A stretch of 5,386 nt of DNA from Acidobacteriota bacterium (GTDB lineage Bacteria; Acidobacteriota; Blastocatellia; RBC074), in the NCBI GenBank assembly GCA_013140935.1, contig JABFSD010000377.1:1-5386 (forward strand), written 5' to 3'. The notes below the pieces were generated by a model. It saw nothing but the letters and a program-made list of their open reading frames with translations, was not told where the DNA came from and did no database searches. Of the stretch, positions 1 through 5,386 are shown one piece after another. Each line of letters starts with the position of its first letter. Within the stretch, counting starts at the first letter, position 1. The position numbers and the translations under genes are program-made.

Positions 1-1670
1 GCCGGATCAGTAATCTCTTTGACCGTCGCTTGATGCATCAAGCCCATCGTCCAGCCGGTGTCGTCATAAGTGCGCAAGCTGGGGTCGGGGAAGTTTTGTT
101 TTTCGAGCAGGATTTTGGCGAGCCTGCCATAAGGCTGATCGCGCTTGACGACATAAGAACCAAGCGGAAACGTGCCGTCTTTCACTTTGATCTCTGCCGT
201 AGCCTTCCCGACTTCGATGCCTTGCAGCCGCAGCATATTCACCAACGCGACGACGCGTGTCATATCGCTTTGTCCGGCGGGAATCACGAATCCGTGGGGC
301 ACTTCTTTCTTGCCGGACTCAATCGAATTGCGGCTTTTTTGGTAAAAGTTTTCGAGTACGACTTTGGGAAATTCGCTGGTCAGTTGCAGCGCGCTCAACA
401 CGCCGGTTTGCATGTAATTCGTGTTGTTGCGCATTGACCATTCGACTTCTTTATAAGGCGGCAGCGGCCTGTACCACTCGCGCGAAGTCTGTCCTGCGCC
501 TTGGCCTTCCGGCGGAGCGACGCGGCGTTTCATCGTGTTAGCGCCGCCGTTGCCGAAGGTTTCATACATCCGCACAAGACCGTTGTGATTCGACGACATA
601 AAGGCCAGATAGCCGGGCGACCACATGTCTACGAAGCCGTGCGTCCAGACGCCCGGCATGCCGTACTTAATCATTTGCGCCATTTCAAAATTCGAGAACC
701 AGGGCATTTCGCCGTAAGAAATCGGATCGAGCGTAGGCTGTTGCGGCGCTTGTCCGCTGAAGGTGTAAAGGAAAGGCACCGATTCGTGCAGGTCGTGCAT
801 AATGGGCGGATGCCATTGCAGATACCACACGAGCCAATTGCGCATCGTGACTTGCGAATAGTTAATGTCGCGGTTGTTATCGTGAAAGATGTATTTGCCC
901 CAATAAGGCGGGCCACCGTTGGTGTCGTTCTCGCTGGTCTCGTCAATCTTGTGGCGATAATACCAATCTACGTAACGGTCGCGTCCGTCGGGTTCAAACA
1001 CGGGCGCGAGGCTCACGATCACGTTGTCACGAATGGCGTTGATGACGGGCGCGTCTTCGACGGCGAGGCGATAGGCGAGTTCCATCAACATTTCGGGCGG
1101 ACCGGTTTCGGCGCTGTGCAAGCCTGCTGAGAAATGATAGATCGGTTTGGCTTGGGCGATTACGTCTTTGGCTTGCGCTTCGGTCAGGTTGCGCGGGTCG
1201 GCGAGTTGCGCCAAGCCCTGACGATGTCGGTCAAGGTTGGCGAGGTTTTCCTGCGAACTGATGAAGACGATCAGGCACTCACGGCCTTCGTCAGTCTTGC
1301 CGACTTCGACGACCTTGACGCGCGGTGAAGCCGCCGCTAGCGCGCGATAATATTTATAAATTTCCGTCGTATAGGTGAGCTTCTTCGGCTGACCGATGTG
1401 ATAACCCAGCACGTCTTTGGGCGAAGGAATGCCCGCGACTTTGGGCAGGTGGTCTACGAGCGGAGAACTGAACTCAGGCCGCGTCGTCCACGCTTTGACC
1501 GACGTGGCGAAATCTTCATCCAGCGGCTGGCCGCTCGCGGAAACTGCGGGGGGAACAGGGGGCGCAGTTTTCGCTGCCGGACTTTGGGCGAAGGCAGTGG
1601 AATACCAGCAACACAGCCCCATAGACACAACACACCAAACACGACGGACGTTCAGACCGATGCTCTTCAT
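1..1670 (-). CDS. Secreted M14-family zinc carboxypeptidase, 3' part outside the window
   Basis: This is a secreted metallopeptidase expected to remove C-terminal residues from peptides outside the cytoplasm. Only 556 N-terminal residues are visible because the frame is still open at base 1. Residues 1-28 form a signal peptide: NVRR, a hydrophobic stretch at 11-25, and a likely AFA|QS cleavage after residue 28. A Pro/Ala-rich linker follows. The catalytic domain spans about 95-385. H185 and E188 in LHSAETG match the HxxE zinc motif, and H295 in HDLHES fits the third zinc ligand. NNRD at 265-268 fits the Asn-Arg substrate-carboxylate site, and E370 in YETFGN is the likely general base. The usual NPDG motif reads EPDG at 226-229. 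A second domain begins near 455 (GFVIPAGQ). Such proteins are often much longer than classical carboxypeptidase A, so several hundred residues are probably missing. The ATG at 1670 is supported by an AGGAG six bases upstream and by the signal peptide. The exact substrate is unknown. Confidence 0.9.
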   Translation of the reverse strand, partial: MKSIGLNVRRVWCVVSMGLCCWYSTAFAQSPAAKTAPPVPPAVSASGQPLDEDFATSVKAWTTRPEFSSPLVDHLPKVAGIPSPKDVLGYHIGQPKKLTYTTEIYKYYRALAAASPRVKVVEVGKTDEGRECLIVFISSQENLANLDRHRQGLAQLADPRNLTEAQAKDVIAQAKPIYHFSAGLHSAETGPPEMLMELAYRLAVEDAPVINAIRDNVIVSLAPVFEPDGRDRYVDWYYRHKIDETSENDTNGGPPYWGKYIFHDNNRDINYSQVTMRNWLVWYLQWHPPIMHDLHESVPFLYTFSGQAPQQPTLDPISYGEMPWFSNFEMAQMIKYGMPGVWTHGFVDMWSPGYLAFMSSNHNGLVRMYETFGNGGANTMKRRVAPPEGQGAGQTSREWYRPLPPYKEVEWSMRNNTNYMQTGVLSALQLTSEFPKVVLENFYQKSRNSIESGKKEVPHGFVIPAGQSDMTRVVALVNMLRLQGIEVGKATAEIKVKDGTFPLGSYVVKRDQPYGRLAKILLEKQNFPDPSLRTYDDTGWTMGLMHQATVKEITDP

Positions 1671-1676
1671 GCAAGA

Positions 1677-1681
1677 CTCCT
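1677..1681 (-). promoter_or_regulatory. Ribosome binding site of the M14 gene
   Basis: On the minus strand AGGAG lies six bases before the ATG at 1670. This is near-ideal Shine-Dalgarno spacing. It fixes the start at the codon that gives a complete signal peptide, rather than at the in-frame ATG 16 codons later. Confidence 0.8.
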
Positions 1682-1727
1682 GATAAGGTCGTTAGGGAAC
1701 GGAAAGTGGAATGCTAAAAACGCGCGA

Positions 1728-1757
1728 ATTCTAGGGATGACCGTTCAGCGAAGTCAA
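1728..1757 (-). promoter_or_regulatory. Probable sigma70-type promoter of the M14 gene
   Basis: On the minus strand TTGACT (1757-1752) is followed after 18 bases by TAGAAT (1733-1728). Each hexamer matches the sigma70 consensus at five of six positions. Transcription would begin near 1721, giving an untranslated leader of about 50 bases that contains the AGGAG. It lies downstream of the predicted terminator at 1896-1928, so the peptidase is probably expressed independently of the genes beyond it. This is a motif match only. Confidence 0.5.
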
Positions 1758-1867
1758 TCCGGCGCGTTTTACTTGAGTGAGTGATAAAAAATCTCTGGCA
1801 CGAGACATAAAGTATAGATAGTTCGGCACTACAGTGATTTGCGTGGGTAGTGGACTGTGAATCTTTG

Positions 1868-1920
1868 CTCCTTTGCAGGAAAGAAGTTTCACACTAAAAA
1901 ACCTATTTCCTGCGAAGGAG
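1868..1920. repeat. Imperfect inverted repeat that overlaps the terminator stem
   Basis: CTCCTTTGCAGGAAA at 1868-1882 is the reverse complement of TTTCCTGCGAAGGAG at 1906-1920 at 14 of 15 positions. The one exception (T1874 against G1914) can form a G-U pair in plus-strand RNA. The arms are separated by 23 bases. The second arm shares bases 1906-1911 and 1919-1920 with the ten-pair terminator hairpin, so the two structures cannot form together. The purpose is unknown. It could be a regulatory fold, a binding site, or a remnant of a small repeat element. Confidence 0.6.
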
Positions 1921-2169
1921 GAAATAGGCAAAGAAGCAAAGGAAAACTCCTACAACGCAGCACTTACCCACACAAATTCCTGCACTTCGGCCCAAGCCTA
2001 TTTACTGGGCTGGGTGGAAACATTCATTCTGTCGCAGTGGTCGTCTAAAGAACTCGCCGAACTCATGGCACGGGATTTTGACGCAAGCGGAATGTCTGAG
2101 GACGAGTTTGATGACTTGATTGAAGAAGTGCGGCAAGGCATCTGGAACGAACGCCACCACCAGCAATGA
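1873..2169 (+). CDS. Hypothetical small acidic protein, uncertain
   Basis: This frame gives 98 residues from a TTG codon. I do not recognise it. The first 40 residues are polar and lysine-rich and look undistinguished. From about residue 42 it looks more like a real protein: a short hydrophobic, Trp-containing segment (AYLLGWVETFI), then helix-like and strongly acidic sequence (SEDEFDDLIEEV), ending in NERHHQQ. No signal peptide or metal site is evident. The start is doubtful: no Shine-Dalgarno sequence precedes the TTG, an in-frame stop lies at 1858-1860, and the 5' part overlaps the inverted repeats and a minus-strand terminator. The GTG at 2014 or the ATG at 2065 are alternatives. It converges on the DHS-family gene with 96 bases between the two stop codons. 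It is the only gene candidate in the 1671-2265 gap and may be spurious. Confidence 0.4.
   Translation: MQERSFTLKNLFPAKEEIGKEAKENSYNAALTHTNSCTSAQAYLLGWVETFILSQWSSKELAELMARDFDASGMSEDEFDDLIEEVRQGIWNERHHQQ
1896..1928 (-). terminator. Probable intrinsic terminator for minus-strand transcripts
   Basis: On the minus strand CCTATTTCCT (1928-1919) pairs perfectly with AGGAAATAGG (1911-1902) around a seven-base loop, and six T residues follow at once (1901-1896). This is the classic terminator layout, although the stem is only four G-C pairs in ten. It lies 337 bases beyond the stop of the DHS-family gene and before the M14 promoter, a sensible place to end speA/DHS read-through. On the plus strand no T-tract follows, so it should work in one direction only. 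It overlaps the 5' part of the plus-strand ORF at 1873-2169, which weakens the case for that ORF's assigned start. Confidence 0.55.
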
Positions 2170-2265
2170 AAGCTATGCTACCAGAGCCGACGCGCGTTGT
2201 GTGTGATTGCAAGTTCGCAAGCACGAGCAACCGTATCCCTTTTTATGTCTCTTGATCTTGTCGAA

Positions 2266-3318
2266 CTATGGCGCAGCAATCTGCAAATCTTTTTGTCCGA
2301 AACCGAACTGGATGCGTTTGCGCGTACGCATTGCTTTCGATGCCGTTTGCGAAAGCGATGTCACCAGCAGCGGCATCGCAATCGTCGCATCACAACGTAC
2401 CGTCACTGATTTGCCCTGTTTCGACAGTCGTCCAAACGTAGACGATTGCTCGAACTCAGCACCGGAATAGCTGCCATACTCTGGCCCTTCGGTGATGATT
2501 TGCACGGCGTATTTATGTCCGCGCGGTTGGTTGTGCAACATCGCTGCGGCGGCTTCGCTTTGTTGAATAAACGTCTTGGTCGTACCGCCGCCGAAATTGA
2601 CGACGCCCGTCGAACGTGACTTGGCGACGATCTGCGCCATGTCAACTACGTCTTGAATCACGTCGAACTGGAAAGGGTTTTTCTTTTCGATGCGGCTCAA
2701 GCCGATGGCTACGCCAAAGGCGCTGTCAGTGATCGCAGGGCAAAAGATCGGTACGCGCGATTTGAAGGCCGCTGTGAGAATGCCGTCTTCGGTGGCAATT
2801 TCGCTCAACTCGCGTCCGAGCAGGTGCAGGAATTCGCGCGTCGAATAAGCGTGCGTGTTATCGAATTGCGTAGCGAAGCCGCCGATCCATTCATAGGCCT
2901 CTTTGAACTCTTCTTCCGAGGCGAAGGTGTCGTACATTCGATCAACTTTTTCTTCGTGCAATTCGGCGTCGCTGATCTTGGGGTCACCGATGTAATGATG
3001 CCGTCCGAGCGTTTCGTGCAAGTCGTGAAAGATGTTCGCGCCGGTCGTGACCAGCACGTCAACGCAACGGTTCTTGATGAGATAAGCTACGAGCCGTCGC
3101 ATACCGGCGGGAATGAGCGCGCCGCTCAAGCCCATGAATACGACGGAGTTGTCTTGCAACATCGAGAGCCACAATTGCTGCGCAAGCGCGAGGTTGCGCC
3201 CTTGCAACGAGATGTGTTCCATCTTGTCGAGCAAGCCGGGTACGCTGCGGTCACGATCCACTTGCAGCGGTTGCGTAGGTTTGGTCAGGTATTTAGCGCC
3301 TTTAATGCGACGAATCAT
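2266..3318 (-). CDS. Deoxyhypusine synthase-family protein, probably polyamine-modifying
   Basis: The 350-residue product is close to the usual length of this Rossmann-like, NAD-dependent family, which transfers an aminobutyl group from spermidine or a similar polyamine to an amine. Family features in order are: VVFMGLSGALIPAGM at 59-73; LVTTGANIFHDLHETLG at 89-105, matching the NAD-binding TTAGG region; CPAITDSAFG at 193-202; NFGGGTTKTFIQQ at 241-253; and a C-terminal YAVQIIT...YSGAEFEQSSTFGR block at 270-297 followed by PLLVTSL. By eye, human His288 (GGGVVKH) falls on Thr248, and catalytic Lys329 (SWGK) falls on Arg297, with lysines at 300 and 303. Bacteria have no eIF5A. Some bacterial relatives act as homospermidine synthases, but the missing residues make even that uncertain. 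It follows speA by 26 bases, so cotranscription is likely. No Shine-Dalgarno sequence is visible before its ATG. Family membership is secure; the reaction is not. Confidence 0.88.
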   Translation of the reverse strand: MIRRIKGAKYLTKPTQPLQVDRDRSVPGLLDKMEHISLQGRNLALAQQLWLSMLQDNSVVFMGLSGALIPAGMRRLVAYLIKNRCVDVLVTTGANIFHDLHETLGRHHYIGDPKISDAELHEEKVDRMYDTFASEEEFKEAYEWIGGFATQFDNTHAYSTREFLHLLGRELSEIATEDGILTAAFKSRVPIFCPAITDSAFGVAIGLSRIEKKNPFQFDVIQDVVDMAQIVAKSRSTGVVNFGGGTTKTFIQQSEAAAAMLHNQPRGHKYAVQIITEGPEYGSYSGAEFEQSSTFGRLSKQGKSVTVRCDATIAMPLLVTSLSQTASKAMRTRKRIQFGFGQKDLQIAAP

Positions 3319-3344
3319 ATAAATTTGAGTTACGAACTAAACGT

Positions 3345-5264
3345 CTAACGATGTCCGGTACTATAGTTGGTGCTGTCGAGATAGGTGTAAGAGCCGTAAT
3401 GACTCTCGTAATCCTGCGTCAGCGTTTGGGCAGCGTCTTCGGTCAGTTGTCCTTTCTTGATTTGACGATTGAGCTGATTGCGGAAGCTCTCTTGTAAAAA
3501 ATCTTTTTCATAGCGCGCGAACGTCGTCATATCGCCGACGTTCGAGCCTTGAATGATGCGGCTGATGTGATATTCACCATCGCCGCTGATGATGACGTGC
3601 GCTTCGTTGGTCGTGCCGAACAGGTTGTGAAAGTTGCCCATCACTTCCTGATAAGCGCCGATCAACATCATCGCCAGATAATAGGGTTCGCCTTTGTTGA
3701 GATCGTGGACTTCCAGCACTTCTTTTACGTCATGCAGGTCTACGAACTTGTCTACCACGCCGTCTGAATCGCAGGTGATGTCGCACAACGTAGCGAGATC
3801 GGTCGGCGTTTCGTTCAGTCGGTGAATCGGAACAATCGGAAACAACTGGTCAATGCCCCAATGATCGGGCAGCGAACGAAAGACCGAAAAGTTGCACAGA
3901 TATTTCGCCGAGAGCAGCTTGCGCAAGTCATCGAATTCTTCCGACTTGATTTGCACGAGCTTGGCGAAATTGTGCGCGCGGTCGCAAACTTCCCAAAACA
4001 GGATTTCGCCTTTCGAGCGATCTTCCAGCGAGATGAATCCGAGATCAAAGAGCGTGAACAGTTCTTCTTTCTGTTCGAGCGCGTCGTGGTAATACTCCAA
4101 AAAATTCTTGGGCGTCATCGCGGTGTAAAGATCATAAAGCTCTTTCACCACTTGGGCTTCGTTGCCCGTCATCACCAGATTGTGAATGCCCTGTACGGTT
4201 TCGATTTCATCCACGATGTTGGTAATCAACATCGCGTGATAAGCGACGAGTACGCGCCCCGACTCGGTAATCAAGTTCGGTTGCGGAACGTTTTCTTCTT
4301 CGCAAACGGTCTTGATCGTATAAATCACGTCGTTGGCGAATTCCTGCAAGGTGTAATTCACCGACGATTCAAAACTGGTCTTGCTGCCGTCGTAATCAAC
4401 GCCCGCGCCGCCGCCTACGTTCAGGTGGTCTACGTCAATGCCCATCTTGCGAATTTTGGCATAGACGCGCGCGGCCTCTTTGACGCCGGCCTTGACGCGC
4501 TTGATCTGCGTGATTTGCGAACCGATGTGAAAGTGCAAGACGCGCAGCGATTCAAGCAAACCGGCTTCGCGCAAGGCTTTGATCGCCATCAACATTTCGG
4601 TCGTCGTCAGGCCGAACTTGGACTGTTCGCCGCCTGATTTTTCCCAACGCCCCGAACCGCGCGAATAAAGCCGCACGCGCAAGCCCAACATCGGACGAAT
4701 GCCAGTGCGCTGCGCTCGATCAATGACGATGGGCAGCTCATTCAATTTTTCAATGACGATGACGACGTTCTTGCCGAGTTTGGTACCGACAAAAGCCAGA
4801 TCAATGAAGCCTTCATCTTTGAATCCGTTGCAACACAACAACGAGTCGGGCGACTGTTCCATCGCAATCGCCGCGTAAAGTTCCGCCTTGCTGCCTGCTT
4901 CCAGCCCGTAGTTATGTTTCGAGGCTTCTTCGAGATAAGCCTCAATCACTTGGCGGCGCTGGTTCACTTTGAGCGGAAATACTGCTTTGTGTTCGCCCTT
5001 ATAGCCGAACTCCTTCATCGCGGCGCGAAAGGAGTGATTCATCTTGCGAACCTGACTGCCGAAAAGCTGCGGGAAACGAAGCAGGATGGGGAGCTTAACG
5101 CGCCGTGCGATTAAGTCGTCTACGATTTTTTTGACATCGGCGCTGCGAGGGTCGCCTTCAGCGGGGTGTACGGAAAGATTGCCTTTGGAATTTACGTCGA
5201 AATAGCCCGCTCCCCAATTTTCGATGCCGTAGGTTTGCACCACCTCAGCGATTGCTGATTTCAT
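3345..5264 (-). CDS. speA: Biosynthetic arginine decarboxylase
   Basis: SpeA is a cytoplasmic, PLP-dependent enzyme that converts arginine to agmatine and CO2, the first step of the agmatine route to polyamines. The product has 639 residues, near the E. coli length of 658. The N-terminus (YGIENWGAGYFDVNSKGNLSVHP) is typical and supports the ATG at 5264. Lys99 in FPLKVNQ is the expected PLP Schiff-base lysine of the alanine racemase-like barrel. HFHIGSQ (244-250), the glycine-rich LNVGGGAGVDYDGS (281-294) and ESGR (334-337) line the cofactor site. CDITCDSDG at 494-502 carries the active-site cysteine region, and HNLFGTTNEAHV (545-556) is a further family signature. The frame is intact and no key residue is missing. 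It is the first gene of a probable two-gene unit with the DHS-family gene. No agmatinase or agmatine deiminase gene is in the window, so the fate of agmatine must be decided elsewhere or by the neighbour. Confidence 0.97.
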   Translation of the reverse strand: MKSAIAEVVQTYGIENWGAGYFDVNSKGNLSVHPAEGDPRSADVKKIVDDLIARRVKLPILLRFPQLFGSQVRKMNHSFRAAMKEFGYKGEHKAVFPLKVNQRRQVIEAYLEEASKHNYGLEAGSKAELYAAIAMEQSPDSLLCCNGFKDEGFIDLAFVGTKLGKNVVIVIEKLNELPIVIDRAQRTGIRPMLGLRVRLYSRGSGRWEKSGGEQSKFGLTTTEMLMAIKALREAGLLESLRVLHFHIGSQITQIKRVKAGVKEAARVYAKIRKMGIDVDHLNVGGGAGVDYDGSKTSFESSVNYTLQEFANDVIYTIKTVCEEENVPQPNLITESGRVLVAYHAMLITNIVDEIETVQGIHNLVMTGNEAQVVKELYDLYTAMTPKNFLEYYHDALEQKEELFTLFDLGFISLEDRSKGEILFWEVCDRAHNFAKLVQIKSEEFDDLRKLLSAKYLCNFSVFRSLPDHWGIDQLFPIVPIHRLNETPTDLATLCDITCDSDGVVDKFVDLHDVKEVLEVHDLNKGEPYYLAMMLIGAYQEVMGNFHNLFGTTNEAHVIISGDGEYHISRIIQGSNVGDMTTFARYEKDFLQESFRNQLNRQIKKGQLTEDAAQTLTQDYESHYGSYTYLDSTNYSTGHR

Positions 5265-5280
5265 CGTTGACCGTACTCGA

Positions 5281-5285
5281 CCTCC
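5281..5285 (-). promoter_or_regulatory. Distant Shine-Dalgarno-like GGAGG before speA
   Basis: On the minus strand GGAGG ends 16 bases before the speA ATG, beyond the usual 5-10 base spacing. No ATG, GTG or TTG lies in frame between the motif and the ATG, and no better motif lies nearer. Either the site acts at a long distance, the leader folds to bring it closer, or initiation does not rely on it. Confidence 0.3.
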
Positions 5286-5340
5286 ACAAGTGATTTTGGC
5301 GCTCCCCCGGGGATGTCTGAAGAGAACACACTTGCAGAGT

Positions 5341-5370
5341 ACGAAAAGTCACGTAAACCGACGTAAAGCG
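5341..5370. repeat. Three tandem 10-bp near-repeats upstream of speA
   Basis: On the plus strand three consecutive 10-base units read ACGAAAAGTC, ACGTAAACCG and ACGTAAAGCG. Units two and three differ at one base; unit one keeps the ACG and AAA positions. The 10-base period puts each unit on the same face of the helix, as expected for cooperative protein binding. They lie 77-106 bases before the speA start codon, in a plausible promoter or operator zone. I could not place a convincing -35/-10 pair here. Function is inferred only. Confidence 0.4.
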
Positions 5371-5386
5371 GCTACGTTGTTTAACT

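Noticed and set aside
501..1130. Plus-strand open frame of 209 codons and other plus-strand frames between 30 and 1784
   Set aside because: They are opposite the M14 gene, whose minus-strand frame runs without a stop from 1670 to the window edge and carries the zinc-site motifs.
1811..1818. AGTATAGA, resembling a -10 box on either strand (TATAGA or TATACT)
   Set aside because: No acceptable -35 hexamer lies at 16-18 bases on either strand, so I do not call a promoter.
1915..1921. AAGGAGG, a perfect Shine-Dalgarno sequence on the plus strand
   Set aside because: No ATG, GTG or TTG follows at 4-14 bases, so it cannot be assigned to a gene. It is better explained as part of the inverted repeats.
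1857..2048. Plus-strand GTG-initiated frame of 63 codons
   Set aside because: The product (a basic start and a Val-rich end) looks random. The overlapping frame at 1873-2169 is more protein-like.
2170..2265. Search for a terminator directly after the DHS-like gene
   Set aside because: Only a weak four-pair TTGC/GCAA repeat is present, with no T-tract. The better candidate is the hairpin at 1896-1928.
2653..3348. Plus-strand open frame of 231 codons
   Set aside because: It lies wholly opposite the clearly recognised DHS-family gene and gives a product with no family features. It is an antisense shadow.
3822..4637. Plus-strand open frame of 271 codons
   Set aside because: It is antisense to speA, whose motifs are unambiguous in this interval. 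The product is rich in Arg, His, Phe and Val, as expected from reverse reading of a coding strand.
5303..5313. TCCCCCGGGGA palindrome in the speA leader
   Set aside because: It is short with essentially no loop and no T-tract. It may arise by chance and cannot be called a terminator or operator on its own.

Overview
The window holds three confidently recognised protein-coding genes, all on the minus strand, plus one uncertain small plus-strand ORF. Read in the direction of transcription, from high to low coordinates, the order is: a biosynthetic arginine decarboxylase (speA, 5264-3345); a deoxyhypusine-synthase-family protein (3318-2266) 26 nt downstream; a gap of about 600 nt; and a secreted zinc carboxypeptidase of family M14 (start at 1670), which runs off the low end of the window.

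The first two genes look like a polyamine operon. SpeA makes agmatine from arginine. The DHS-family protein belongs to NAD-dependent enzymes that move an aminobutyl group from spermidine or a related polyamine to an amine acceptor. Bacteria lack eIF5A, so the protein is unlikely to modify that factor. By my by-eye alignment it also lacks the lysine and histidine central to the canonical eukaryotic enzyme. Its real reaction is the most interesting open question here.

The 1671-2265 gap contains the M14 ribosome binding site, a good sigma70-type promoter for M14 (TTGACT, 18 nt, TAGAAT), a hairpin with a T-tract that fits an intrinsic terminator for minus-strand transcripts, a second inverted repeat that competes with this hairpin, and a plus-strand ORF (1873-2169) for a small acidic protein that I do not recognise. 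The simplest reading is that transcripts from the speA/DHS unit end at the hairpin and M14 has its own promoter. The region upstream of speA (5265-5386) contains three tandem near-repeats of 10 bp and a GGAGG motif unusually far from the start codon.

The organism is a bacterium of moderate G+C. Large secreted M14 peptidases of this type, with the YETFGN motif and a long C-terminal half, are familiar to me from Acidobacteriota, so I lean towards that phylum. This is an inference from family resemblance only. I see no mobile element, CRISPR array, tRNA or rRNA.
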